64,000 bases of DNA, taken from a bacterium. GTDB taxonomy: Bacteria > Myxococcota > UBA727 > JAUIJE01. Shown one piece after another: positions 1-8,594 of the stretch (positions within the stretch are counted from its first letter, which is position 1; each line of letters begins with the position of its first letter). The notes below the pieces were generated by a model, which saw nothing but the letters and a program-made list of their open reading frames with translations, did not search any database and was not told where the DNA came from. A program made the translations under genes and the position numbers. Location of the stretch: NCBI GenBank assembly GCA_030431455.1, contig JAUIJE010000004.1, positions 310,001 through 374,000 on the forward strand. The letters are read 5' to 3'.

Positions 1-2
1 AG

Positions 3-725
3 CTGCGGGTGTTGCCCTACCAGTCGGTGGCCCACGGCAAGCCTTGGCTGCTCAAGCTGCACGGCACCACCGTGCGCCCCGGGCCCACGGCCGGGGAACA
101 GGCCGCGCCCCGGGGCGACGACATCGTGGTCACCCGCACCGACTATGCACAGTTTGATCTGCGCTGGCGGGCCCTGGCCAGCATCGTCGAGACCCTGTTG
201 GTGACCCGGCACATGTTGTTCGTGGGCTTTTCCCTCGCCGACCCCAACTTCCAGCGCATGGTCGACACCGTGAGCCGCGCGGTGCGCGCGGGCGAGACCG
301 GCCTGTCCAGTGACGAGCACACCGGCACCATCCTCGAGGTCAACCCCACCCCCTACCTGGCCCAGGTGTGGGGCGGGGAGTTTCATGTGGTGAGCATGGC
401 CACCGCCCGGGGAGACGACATCCTGCGCCAGGCCCGCCTCCTCGAGGTCTTTCTCGACCGGGTCGCGGCCGACGCCTACCCCCGGTCGGCCTACCTGCTG
501 GACCCCACCGCGGTGGGCCTGCTCGACGACGATGAGCACGCGCTGCAGCAACATTTGCTCACCTTCGTCGACGCCCTGGAGCGAGACCCCCGCTTCGCCG
601 GGGCCCTGGGCCGCCCCGACGTGGCCCGTCGGTCCCCTGCGCTGGCCCACATCCGTGAGTTGCTCGCCACCCTCGGCTGGCGCGGCGCCCGCAAACCCAC
701 CAAACCGGACCCCGAGGGAACCTGA
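3..725 (+). CDS. SIR2-like domain protein, 5' end outside the window
   Basis: The reading frame is already open at the window edge, so the N-terminus is missing. About 240 residues are visible. The motif KLHGT near the start and FVGFSLADPNF around residue 75 are typical of the SIR2-like (SIR2_2) fold, which binds NAD and in several bacterial proteins hydrolyses it. The C-terminal 90 residues look helical and match nothing I recognise. No membrane segment is visible. The stop codon lies three bases before the next gene, so the two are probably co-transcribed. Stand-alone SIR2-like proteins occur in anti-phage systems, but they also have other roles, and the missing N-terminus prevents a choice. 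Family call fairly sure; function unknown. Confidence 0.7.
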   Translation: MRVLPYQSVAHGKPWLLKLHGTTVRPGPTAGEQAAPRGDDIVVTRTDYAQFDLRWRALASIVETLLVTRHMLFVGFSLADPNFQRMVDTVSRAVRAGETGLSSDEHTGTILEVNPTPYLAQVWGGEFHVVSMATARGDDILRQARLLEVFLDRVAADAYPRSAYLLDPTAVGLLDDDEHALQQHLLTFVDALERDPRFAGALGRPDVARRSPALAHIRELLATLGWRGARKPTKPDPEGT

Positions 726-728
726 AGC

Positions 729-1562
729 ATGACCCTGCGCATCGGCGGCGTCCCCGAGCACTTCAATCTCCCGTTCCGCGTGGCCGCCCGCTGTGGCTAC
801 TGGACCGCCCGCGGGCTCGACGTCCACTGGGCCGAACAGTCCGGCGGCACCGGCCAGATGTTGGCCCGCCTGGAAAACGGCAGCCTCGACGCGGCCGCGA
901 TCCTCACCGAGGGCATCGTCACCGCCATCGCCCGGGGCCTGCCCGCCCGCATCGTGGCCCAGTACATCGACAGCCCGCTGCCCTGGGGGCTACACGTGGC
1001 CGCGTCGTCGCGGTTCGAGCGGCCCCGCCAGCTCGCCACCGCGCGGTTCGCGATGACCCGGCCGGGGTCGGGCTCGCACCTGATGGCCTACGTGCTCGCC
1101 GACCGGCTCGGGTTTTCGCTCCGGCCCGACCAGTTTGTCGAGGTCGGCACCCTCGATGGCGCCCGGCGCGCCTTGGCCCGCGGGCGCGCGGACGTGTTGA
1201 TGTGGGATCACTTCATGCTCGCGGGCTTGGTCCAAGCCGGCGAGCTGCGGCGCATCGGGGTGCAGCCCACCCCCTGGCCGAGCTTTGTCATCGCCGCGCG
1301 CCGGGGGGCGACGCTGTCCAGGGTCCGGCAGGCCGCGCGCGCCATCGCCGAACTGGCCGCCTCGCTCAAGGCCAGCGGCGAACTGGGCCGGCTCGCGGTG
1401 GACCTCTACGGGGTGTTGCCCGACCAGGTCGCGGCCTGGGAACGCGGGGTGCGCTGGACCGCGGGCCCGTTGCCGGCGGCCACCGTGGTCGACGTGCAAC
1501 GCCAGCTGCGCGACGTGGGCCTGCTGCCGCGGACCTACGCCCCGAGCCGGTTTTTGGCCTGA
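729..1562 (+). CDS. NMT1/SsuA-like solute-binding protein without signal peptide
   Basis: The 277-residue product resembles the periplasmic binding-protein fold of nitrate, sulfonate and thiamine-precursor transporters (NMT1/THI5-like). Typical pieces are an early segment describing a ligand approach loop (GYWTARGLDV), DAAAILTEG around residue 55 and a central TRPGSGSH loop. It starts directly with the first beta strand (MTLRIGGVPEHF), so there is no signal peptide and the protein should be cytosolic, unlike true ABC transporter receptors. No permease or ATPase gene is next to it. It follows the SIR2-like gene by three bases, suggesting translational coupling. It may be a cytosolic ligand sensor or an enzyme with this fold; the ligand cannot be deduced. 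Confidence 0.7.
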   Translation: MTLRIGGVPEHFNLPFRVAARCGYWTARGLDVHWAEQSGGTGQMLARLENGSLDAAAILTEGIVTAIARGLPARIVAQYIDSPLPWGLHVAASSRFERPRQLATARFAMTRPGSGSHLMAYVLADRLGFSLRPDQFVEVGTLDGARRALARGRADVLMWDHFMLAGLVQAGELRRIGVQPTPWPSFVIAARRGATLSRVRQAARAIAELAASLKASGELGRLAVDLYGVLPDQVAAWERGVRWTAGPLPAATVVDVQRQLRDVGLLPRTYAPSRFLA

Positions 1563-1698
1563 CGCGCGCGCCCCGGTCCGGGCCGGTGGCGGTCTGGGCC
1601 GCGGGCCCGGCGGGACCCCAATGGCACTGCTTTTCAGTCCGGTGACTCAGATGTGACCAGTGGCACCGGCGCCGCCCCCGCCCCGGGCGCGCTTGGGG

Positions 1699-1704
1699 TA
1701 AAAT
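1699..1704 (+). promoter_or_regulatory. Possible -10 box (TAAAAT)
   Basis: The hexamer TAAAAT lies 27 bases before the start codon of the Omp85-like gene in an otherwise very GC-rich stretch. No convincing -35 hexamer is seen at the right distance. Weak evidence, from sequence only. Confidence 0.3.
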
Positions 1705-1731
1705 CCCGAACCTCAACCCCGTTGATCGCCC

Positions 1732-3240
1732 ATGCACGCCGCTGTCGTCACCGCTCTGCTCAGCCCCTTCTTGGCCGCTGCCCCCGCCGAACCCGAGGCG
1801 GAGAGCGAGGGCAAAAAGTCGACCCACGCCGCGCCCCCGTCGGCGTCGCTGTCCGACCGCTTCACCTTCGACACCTGGGACGAGTGGGCCGCCTTGCGCA
1901 CCGAGGGCCCGCACCTCACCGTGGACCTGACCCCGGCGGTGGATCGGTTCTTTCCCGACGAGGACCACCCGCCCCCCCACCTGCCGGTGGAGGGCACCGA
2001 CGAAGGCGCGGCGGTGGCCGCGGGCACCGCCGAAGCCGACGACGGGCACCTCAGCTTCGTGGTGTTGCCCGACATTCGCTACAACCCCGACGAGGGGCTG
2101 GGCATCGGGGTGGCGATCCCCATCGTGTGGACCGAGCCCAACGTCAAGCCATACAAGTACAGCTTCGTGTTTCAGTTCGTGACCAGCACCAAGTTGGTGC
2201 AGGACCATGTGCTCATCTTCGACCTGGTGCGCATCCTCGGGTTGCCCATCCGCTGGTCGGGGCAGACCGGGTTTTACTCCTTCGCCGACGAGCCCTTCTG
2301 CGGCGTGGGGTCCACCGCGAGCTGCAGCGTCGACGACGCCGAGCAGTTCGCGGCCAACCAAGGCGCCACCGGGGACCAGGCCGACGAGATCGTCGAGCAG
2401 CGCTACATCATGCGGGTGGTGCGGCCGTATTTCTGGTCGATCCTGCGCCTCGAGCTTTTCGATTTTTTGGGCAAGTGGGAGGTGTTCGGCGGGCTGCGCA
2501 GCGAGGGGTACTTCCCGGGCTTTTTCGGCAATTTCCTCGAGGGGGAGCTGTGGGACGCGGGGCCCTACAAGGACTCGTTGTTCGCCGAATACGCCCCCGA
2601 TGGCCAGCCGGGGTTCGTCAACGTGCCCCAGGTCGGCCTGATGGTCGACTCGCGCGATTTCGAACCCTCCCCCCGCGCCGGCTATTGGATCGAGGCCTCC
2701 GCCCGGGGCGCGACCCCGCTGGCCTTGTCATCGTGGGCGTTTGCCGGTGGCAATGTCACGGGACGGCTGTACGTCCCCTTGCACCCCTCCAAGAACCTCA
2801 CCCTCGCCACCCGCGTGATCGCCGACGGCATCGTGGGCGACGCGCCGGTGCAAGAGCTCGCCCGCTTCGGGGGGTCGGTCGACTACCGCGGCTTCGGCGG
2901 GCGTTGGGTGGGGCGGGGCATGCGCCAGCAACGGTTCATCGGCAACATCAAGCTCGCCCACCAGACCGAGGTTCGCTGGGACGCGATCCGCTTCGACATC
3001 TCCGGCTTTTCCCTCGGGTTTGAGTTCGTGAGTTTTGTCGACGCGGGGCTCGTGCTCGCCGAGGGCGTCGACTACACCTTCCAGCACGGTCTCATCCGCC
3101 CGCTCAAACCACTGTTCACCGGCGGGGTCGGCCTGCGCTGGGTCATCAACCGCACCATCGTGGTGCGGGCGGACATGGGCTTTTCCCCCGAGGGGGGCCT
3201 GATGCCGCAGTTCTACTTCGACGGGCGCCACATCTATTAG
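1732..3240 (+). CDS. Omp85-like outer membrane surface antigen (D15 family)
   Basis: The 502-residue product begins with a short signal peptide (MHAAVVTALLSPFLAAAPA) followed by an acidic, poorly ordered stretch of about 100 residues. The rest is rich in alternating aromatic and polar residues, as expected for a beta barrel. Near residue 385 the segment VDYRGFGGRWVGRG resembles the conserved RGF/RG loop that plugs Omp85 barrels, and the protein ends in an aromatic residue (GRHIY), the usual signal for Bam-dependent insertion. No POTRA domains are visible, so it resembles the single-barrel patatin/D15-like or lipid-handling branch rather than BamA itself. Convergent with the channel gene downstream. 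Export and barrel are confident; transported substrate unknown. Confidence 0.75.
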   Translation: MHAAVVTALLSPFLAAAPAEPEAESEGKKSTHAAPPSASLSDRFTFDTWDEWAALRTEGPHLTVDLTPAVDRFFPDEDHPPPHLPVEGTDEGAAVAAGTAEADDGHLSFVVLPDIRYNPDEGLGIGVAIPIVWTEPNVKPYKYSFVFQFVTSTKLVQDHVLIFDLVRILGLPIRWSGQTGFYSFADEPFCGVGSTASCSVDDAEQFAANQGATGDQADEIVEQRYIMRVVRPYFWSILRLELFDFLGKWEVFGGLRSEGYFPGFFGNFLEGELWDAGPYKDSLFAEYAPDGQPGFVNVPQVGLMVDSRDFEPSPRAGYWIEASARGATPLALSSWAFAGGNVTGRLYVPLHPSKNLTLATRVIADGIVGDAPVQELARFGGSVDYRGFGGRWVGRGMRQQRFIGNIKLAHQTEVRWDAIRFDISGFSLGFEFVSFVDAGLVLAEGVDYTFQHGLIRPLKPLFTGGVGLRWVINRTIVVRADMGFSPEGGLMPQFYFDGRHIY

Positions 3241-3297
3241 CGCGGCCCGGACATCGACGAGAGGCGCTCGCCGGGCGTCCGCCGGTGCTGCCTTGGC

Positions 3298-4449
3298 CTA
3301 GGAATCGGTGCCTAGGTATTTGGCCACGAGGGCCTTCCAGTACCGTTCGTCGCCTTGGCGGCGGAGCAGGGCGGTGTTGAGCGGCTCGCGCAGAGGGCTC
3401 TTTTCTGGCAGGGCGATGCCGTAGCTTTGGGCGTCGAACACCGCTTCGAGCACCCGGACCTTGCCCTCTTGCTCCAGCCGCACATGGTACTGCAACAGCG
3501 GGCGGTCGTAGACAAAGGCGTCGATGCCGCCGTCGGCCACCGCGGCCAGCCCTTCGCTCACGCTCGCGAAGTGGGCCGGGAGCATGCCCTTTTCGGTGAG
3601 GTACCGCGCGCTGGAGCTGCCTTCGATGGTGCCGACCTTGGCCTTGGGCAGGTCGGCGGGGCCGGTGATGCCCGACTCGAGCTTGTTCACCGTGAGCGAC
3701 GAGGCGATGCCGGCGGTGAAGAACGAGATCAAGATGATGGCCGCGAACATCCACACCAGCCCCAGCAGCCGGCCGGGGAGGGTGCGGGGGGCGGCGTCGC
3801 CGTACCCGACGGTGGTCATGGTCACCGCCGACCACCAAAAGCCGTCCGCGATGCCCGACGCACCGGGGCGGAACTGCTCGGGGTTGTGTTTGCGTTCGAA
3901 CACCCAGGCCAACACGCCGACCACCAACAGCAACACCACAAGTCCGCCGAGGTATCCGCCGAGCTTGGGGGACAGGATGCTCGTCCACGATGAGCTCGCG
4001 GGGCGTGCGCTCACCGCGATGCCGAGGCCGGTGAAGTAGTAGGGATGCGAAAAGTCGAACTGGCTTTCCCGTTGGGGGGTCAGGGTGATGGCCGCGATGC
4101 CCACGTCGACGTCGCCCTTGGTGGTCGCGTCGAGCAGGCCCTTGAGATCGAACTCCCGAAACGTGAAGTCGCGGTCCAGGTCTTTGGCGAGGTCACGCCA
4201 GAGGTCGATGCTGATGCCCGACCAGCTGCCGTCGGCGCCCTTGATGGAGAAGGGCGGGGCCACCTTGGTCCCGACCACCAGCGGCCCGTCGGCCGGGGCG
4301 GGCGCGGACCCTTCGGTGTTGGCGGCGGTGGGCGCCGGGGCCGGCTTGGCCTTGGCTTTGCGCTTTTTGGCCGCGGCGGGGGCGGCGGCCACGAGCACGA
4401 CCAAGGCGGCCGCGGCGAGGTGTCGGGCGGTCAGCAAGGGCAATGTCAT
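3298..4449 (-). CDS. GluR0-like ligand-gated potassium channel
   Basis: The 383-residue protein has the layout of prokaryotic ionotropic glutamate receptors. A signal sequence (about 1-27) and a Lys/Pro/Ala linker are followed by a first ligand-binding lobe (56-148). Within it TLTPQRESQFDFS (123-134) carries the arginine (R127) that binds the alpha-carboxylate of amino acids in this family. A membrane helix (163-184), a pore loop with the potassium filter TVGYGD (213-218) and a second helix (228-250) come next, then the second ligand-binding lobe. The lobes should be periplasmic. It is the last gene of a minus-strand group, 12 bases after the S46 peptidase. The ligand is inferred to be an amino acid; potassium selectivity follows from the filter. 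Confidence 0.88.
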   Translation of the reverse strand: MTLPLLTARHLAAAALVVLVAAAPAAAKKRKAKAKPAPAPTAANTEGSAPAPADGPLVVGTKVAPPFSIKGADGSWSGISIDLWRDLAKDLDRDFTFREFDLKGLLDATTKGDVDVGIAAITLTPQRESQFDFSHPYYFTGLGIAVSARPASSSWTSILSPKLGGYLGGLVVLLLVVGVLAWVFERKHNPEQFRPGASGIADGFWWSAVTMTTVGYGDAAPRTLPGRLLGLVWMFAAIILISFFTAGIASSLTVNKLESGITGPADLPKAKVGTIEGSSSARYLTEKGMLPAHFASVSEGLAAVADGGIDAFVYDRPLLQYHVRLEQEGKVRVLEAVFDAQSYGIALPEKSPLREPLNTALLRRQGDERYWKALVAKYLGTDS

Positions 4450-4461
4450 GGGATCCTTTCG

Positions 4462-6591
4462 TCAGCCGGGGGTGTCGTCGGACAACAGCTCGGTCACGAG
4501 GTGGTCGGCGCGGTAGACGCGCTCCAGCATGTGCAGGATACCGGCCACGTGCACGCTCACCGCGCGCTCCTGGTCGCTGCGGTAGACGAACCGGTTACCG
4601 AGTTGGTGGATGTTGCCGTCGAAGATGAGACCCACCACGCGGCCCGCGGGGTTGATCACGGGGCTGCCGGAGTTGCCGCCGATGATGTCGTTGGTGGACA
4701 CGAAGTTGTAGGGCACGCTGAAGTCCACCCGGGGCATGGCCTCGACGAACGACGGGGGCAGCTCATAGGGAGGCTTGCCCTGGGCGCGTTTGTGGCGCCG
4801 GTAGATGTCGCCGACCTGGGTGCGCCAGTCGATGTGGGTGTTGCCCTCGTCGTAGCCTTTGACCACCCCCACCGCGAGGCGCAGGGTGAACGTCGCGTCG
4901 GGGTAGGTGCTCTGGCCGTGCACCGCCGACCAGGCCTCGGCCACCCGGCCGGCGTAGACCCGGAGCGCGGCTTCGTATTCGTCCTCGAACGCGGCGCGCA
5001 GTTTGCGCGCGGTCCCGTCGTAGCTCTTCACAAATGTGATCAGGGGGTCACGCGAGGCGTTCACCGCGGCCGCGCCCCCTTGGTAGAGCGCCCGCCGGGC
5101 CTCGACGTCGAACAGCTTGGTCCCCTTGACCAACGCTTGGGCCCGGGCCGCCGGGGTCTGGCCGGCCAACGCCGCGCGCACGGTGGGATCGGTGGGGCCC
5201 AGCTGCTGCACCATCGCCTCCAGTCCCATTTGGATCTTGAGCGCCTCGAGGTCGGGGTCGAGGGGGGCGGCGCTGAACAGCTCGAGCTCCAGGCTCTTGC
5301 GGTTGCTGTCGCGGTATTCGCGCAGGCGGTCACCGTCGGGCTTTTTGTCCTCGACGGGCAGGCGCACGAGGTGTCGCGCCACCAACGCGAGCTGACCCTG
5401 GGGCGAGAAGCGGCCTTCGGTGACCGCGTAGGCGGTGTACTGGGGGCGAATGGCGCGGGTGGCCTCGGCGATCTTGGGCCAGGCTTGGCCGAGCCGGGTC
5501 TGGTCCGGTTCGGGCATGGCCTTGACCTGCTGTTGCAGGGTCTCGTGTTTTTGGCGGGCTTGGCCCATCAGCGACGGGTCGCGCAACGCCTGCAGGTAGC
5601 CAGCGATGGCCTTTTTGGCGTTGGACGCGCGCAGCCAATCCGCCAATGCCACTTGGCGTTGGCGGGGGCCTCGGGCAATAAAGTCCGCGAACCGGCTCTG
5701 GCTGGTGGTGAACCCCTCGAGGTAGAACGGGTAGATCACGTCCCGCAGCAGCTCGAGCTCGGCCGGGGTGGTGAGCCGCCCGGTGGACCCGGGGTGACCG
5801 GACACGAACACCACGTCGCCCTCGCGGGCGCCCTTTTTGTCGAACGGCAAGTAAAACGCGCGGCTGTCGAGCGGCTTTTCCTTCTCGTAGACCCGAAAGA
5901 AGGTCACGTCGAGGCTCATGCGGGGGAAGCTGAAGTTGTCCCGTTCGCCCCCGAAGTGTTTGGCCGCGTTTTCGGGCGCCCACACCAAGCGCACGTCGGT
6001 GTACTTGCGGTAGGTGTACAGGTGGTACGCGCCGCCCGAGTACAACGTGACGACGTCACACCGGAAGCGGTCCCCGCCCGCTTGGTTCTTCTGTTGCGCG
6101 CAGGTCTTCTCGATCGCGGCCATCTCCGCCTTGATCGCGTCGTTCTTTTGCGCGTCGGTGGCCTGCGGTCCCACACCATCGCGCGCGGCCTTCACCCGGC
6201 TCGTGACGTCGGTGATCGCCACCGTCTGGTTCAGCTCCAGGTCGGGACAGCGCCGCTCCTGCCCGCGGGCGGCGGCCAAAAATCCATCGCGGAGGAGGTT
6301 CTCCTCGCCCATCGAGAGCTTCTGAATGCAGTCCCGGCCCACGTGCTGGTTGGTCATCACCAGCCCGTCCGGAGACACGAAGCTCGCCGACCCCCCATTG
6401 TTGAACCGCACCGAACCGAGCCGCATCTTGTCCAACAACGCCTGGTCGACGGCCACGCCGTACTTGGCCTTCACCGTGTCGGCGGGGAACATGTTGTAGG
6501 GCCACATGCCCTCATCCGCTCCGGCTCCCGGCGCCGCGGTGAGCGCAGAGACACACAACAACAGGGCATAGCCACGGGCACACAACATCAC
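4462..6591 (-). CDS. S46 family dipeptidyl peptidase (DPP7-like)
   Basis: This 709-residue secreted serine peptidase removes dipeptides from the N-terminus of oligopeptides in the periplasm. A signal peptide (about 1-25) precedes the S46 signature DEGMWPYNMF. The catalytic triad is visible: His in TNQHVG near residue 82, Asp in GERDNFSFPR near 220, and Ser in GGNSGSPV near 640. Eighteen residues after the catalytic Ser lies Gly (FDGN). In Porphyromonas DPP7 a glycine at that spacing goes with hydrophobic P1 preference, while DPP11 has arginine and prefers acidic P1. Full length for the family. The gene sits between the M14 carboxypeptidase (7 bases upstream) and the channel, so the three look like one operon. 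Confidence 0.92.
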   Translation of the reverse strand: MMLCARGYALLLCVSALTAAPGAGADEGMWPYNMFPADTVKAKYGVAVDQALLDKMRLGSVRFNNGGSASFVSPDGLVMTNQHVGRDCIQKLSMGEENLLRDGFLAAARGQERRCPDLELNQTVAITDVTSRVKAARDGVGPQATDAQKNDAIKAEMAAIEKTCAQQKNQAGGDRFRCDVVTLYSGGAYHLYTYRKYTDVRLVWAPENAAKHFGGERDNFSFPRMSLDVTFFRVYEKEKPLDSRAFYLPFDKKGAREGDVVFVSGHPGSTGRLTTPAELELLRDVIYPFYLEGFTTSQSRFADFIARGPRQRQVALADWLRASNAKKAIAGYLQALRDPSLMGQARQKHETLQQQVKAMPEPDQTRLGQAWPKIAEATRAIRPQYTAYAVTEGRFSPQGQLALVARHLVRLPVEDKKPDGDRLREYRDSNRKSLELELFSAAPLDPDLEALKIQMGLEAMVQQLGPTDPTVRAALAGQTPAARAQALVKGTKLFDVEARRALYQGGAAAVNASRDPLITFVKSYDGTARKLRAAFEDEYEAALRVYAGRVAEAWSAVHGQSTYPDATFTLRLAVGVVKGYDEGNTHIDWRTQVGDIYRRHKRAQGKPPYELPPSFVEAMPRVDFSVPYNFVSTNDIIGGNSGSPVINPAGRVVGLIFDGNIHQLGNRFVYRSDQERAVSVHVAGILHMLERVYRADHLVTELLSDDTPG

Positions 6592-6598
6592 ATCTCCA

Positions 6599-7720
6599 TC
6601 AGGCCAGGGTGGGAAGAATCGCCCACAACGCGTCGAGCTGGGCGCGGCCCAAGGCTTGGCACCGGCGCGGCGACCACCCCTCGTCGGGGAGCGGGAGGTC
6701 GGCGTTGTCTTTGAAGGGCTGCTCGAGGGTCATACACACCGCGTCGAAGCGGGCCGCGAGTTGGTTGGTGGCCATGGTGAGGTTGGCCTTGCCCGGCTCG
6801 GCCTTGTCGTAGCCGTGCACGGTCTGGAAGTCGGGCGAGGCTTGGACCAAGGCCGCCTCGTAGGCGTGACGACCGGCCTGCACCCCGGGGGAGAGGCCCT
6901 CGACCCCGTCGGGGCCGGCAATGAAATTGTAGGGCAGGCCTTCGTCGCCGTGCACGTCCAGGCAAAAGCGCAACCCGGTGCTGTCCATCTTGTCCCGCAC
7001 GAGCTTGACCTCGGGGGAGCGGTCCAGCGACGGGGTCTGCCATTCCCGGTTGAGGTTGGCCCCACAGGCGTTGGTGCGCAGGTGGCCGCGGGCGCTCCCG
7101 TCGGGGTTCATGTTGGGCACGACGTACACCCGGGTGTGGTCGAGCAGCCGGCGGGCCACCGGGTCGGCGGGGTCGCACAGACGCTCGAGCAGTCCCTCGA
7201 CGAGCCACTCGGCCATGCTCTCGCCCGGGTGTTGGCGGGCGATGATCCAGATCGGCAGGTCGCCGCGGCCGACGGTGAGCAGGTCGAGGTCGCGCCGGTC
7301 TAGGGTGTGGCCGAGCACCTCGAGGGCCACCCCGGGCTGCTGTTGCAGCCGGCCCACCAAGGCCCGGTGACGCTCGTGGGGGTAGGGGGCAAAATAGGCG
7401 TAAAAGCACGCGTCCGCCGTCGGGGTGTGCCGGATGATCAACTGGTCGTCCTGGTAGGCGGTCTCCACCCGAAACCACGTGTCCCCGTCGTACGACGCGC
7501 AGGCCCGGTACCCTTCCCACCCGTCGGGGTAGCTCGCGCCCCCGGCGTTTTCGATCACCATGCGCACCGCGGTGCCCTTGGCCCCCGCCACCCGAAAGTG
7601 AAACCACTGGTAGTGCTCGCTCCCCTCGTCGACCCGGATCGCGAGCCGGACGTGGCCGGGGTCCCGGGCATCGAGCACGTTGATGTTGCCAGAATGAAAA
7701 CGCGCGTTGACCTGCAGCAT
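6599..7720 (-). CDS. M14 zinc carboxypeptidase, cytosolic carboxypeptidase (CCP) type
   Basis: The 373-residue product has an N-terminal beta-sandwich of about 110 residues followed by an M14 catalytic domain, the arrangement of cytosolic carboxypeptidase-like enzymes. Zinc ligands are His and Glu in RQHPGES (near 170) and His in LDVHGDEG (near 255). Substrate-binding signatures NPDGS and NREW follow the expected order, and the catalytic Glu is probably that in MTLEQPF. There is no signal peptide, so it should act in the cytoplasm. It is the first gene of the minus-strand group and is separated from divergent modA by 118 bases. It may complete the hydrolysis of imported peptides; the residue it removes is unknown. 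Confidence 0.87.
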   Translation of the reverse strand: MLQVNARFHSGNINVLDARDPGHVRLAIRVDEGSEHYQWFHFRVAGAKGTAVRMVIENAGGASYPDGWEGYRACASYDGDTWFRVETAYQDDQLIIRHTPTADACFYAYFAPYPHERHRALVGRLQQQPGVALEVLGHTLDRRDLDLLTVGRGDLPIWIIARQHPGESMAEWLVEGLLERLCDPADPVARRLLDHTRVYVVPNMNPDGSARGHLRTNACGANLNREWQTPSLDRSPEVKLVRDKMDSTGLRFCLDVHGDEGLPYNFIAGPDGVEGLSPGVQAGRHAYEAALVQASPDFQTVHGYDKAEPGKANLTMATNQLAARFDAVCMTLEQPFKDNADLPLPDEGWSPRRCQALGRAQLDALWAILPTLA

Positions 7721-7838
7721 GGCGTCGACCTAGCACGACCACCGGGGGCCCGGTAGGCGGCCGCGGGTTGCGTTTACATCGTGGTGGCGCAGGGGTACGC
7801 CATGCCCACGCGCGCACGCGCAGGAGGCCCGACCCCGC

Positions 7839-8594
7839 ATGCACAGACTCCTTCCCCTGGTGTGGGCCCTCGCCCTGTTCGGCTGCAGCGAGCGGGAGCC
7901 GGTGACCATCGACGTGGCCGCCGCGTCGTCGCTGCAGGACGTGATGGGCGACCTCGTGGTGGCGTACAAAAAGCGGGTCGGTCCCGACGTCGACGTGCGC
8001 CTCACCTTCGCCGGGAGCCAGGTGTTGCGGCTGCAGCTCGAGCAGGGCGCCCCCCACGATGTGTTCGTCTCCGCTCATCCCGATCACGTGGGCGCCCTCG
8101 TCGACGGTGACCGGGCCCAGCCCGGGGTCACGGTGGCGGTCAACAACCTGGTGTTGGCCGTGCCGGCGCCCAATCCTGCCCAGATCTCGACGTGGAAAGA
8201 CCTGCCCCGGGCCGAGCGCATCGTGTGGGGCACCGACACCGTGCCCGCGGGGGTGTACGCCCGCGCCTTCTTGGCAAAAGCCGGCGCGCAACAGGGCGAG
8301 GCCTGGGTGCAGAGCGTGCGGTCCCACATCCTGTCCGAGGAGACCAACGTGCGCCTGGTGCGTTCGCGCCTCGAGCTTGGCGAAGCCGACGCCGCGTTCA
8401 TCTACCGCACCGACGTGACCGATGCGTTGGTGGCGATTCCCCTCGACGGGGGCGCGGTCACCCGGGCGCCGGTCACCGCCGCGGTGGTGACCGCGGGGCC
8501 GGGGGACGATGCCCGGGCCGCGGACTTCGTGCGCTTTTTGACGTCGGGCGAAGCGGCCGCGACCTGGACCGGGCACGGCTTCGAGGTGCCGTGA
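7839..8594 (+). CDS. modA: Molybdate ABC transporter, substrate-binding lipoprotein ModA
   Basis: This is the 251-residue receptor of a molybdate importer. A lipoprotein signal ends in LFGC, so it should be anchored to the outer face of the inner membrane. The ModA hallmarks are AAASSL near residue 27, a GSQVLRLQLEQGAP segment whose Ser and Gln-Ile/Leu region forms the oxyanion pocket, DVFVSA, and a C-terminal FVRFLTSGEA. The stop codon overlaps the GTG start of modB (GTGA), so translation is coupled. An AGGAGG ribosome site lies about 13 bases before the start. No ModE-type operator or molybdenum-cofactor riboswitch was recognised upstream. Confidence 0.93.
   Translation: MHRLLPLVWALALFGCSEREPVTIDVAAASSLQDVMGDLVVAYKKRVGPDVDVRLTFAGSQVLRLQLEQGAPHDVFVSAHPDHVGALVDGDRAQPGVTVAVNNLVLAVPAPNPAQISTWKDLPRAERIVWGTDTVPAGVYARAFLAKAGAQQGEAWVQSVRSHILSEETNVRLVRSRLELGEADAAFIYRTDVTDALVAIPLDGGAVTRAPVTAAVVTAGPGDDARAADFVRFLTSGEAAATWTGHGFEVP

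Noticed and set aside
4045-6714. Very long open frame antisense to the channel and S46 peptidase genes
   Set aside because: The high GC content keeps antisense frames open. Its product is His/Gly/Val/Arg-rich without motifs, while the opposite strand encodes clear domain families. The same applies to 22569-25715 and 47822-52621 on the plus strand.
7721-7838. Possible ModE site or molybdenum-cofactor riboswitch before modA
   Set aside because: No ModE-type palindrome and no conserved riboswitch helices could be recognised in this 118-base stretch.
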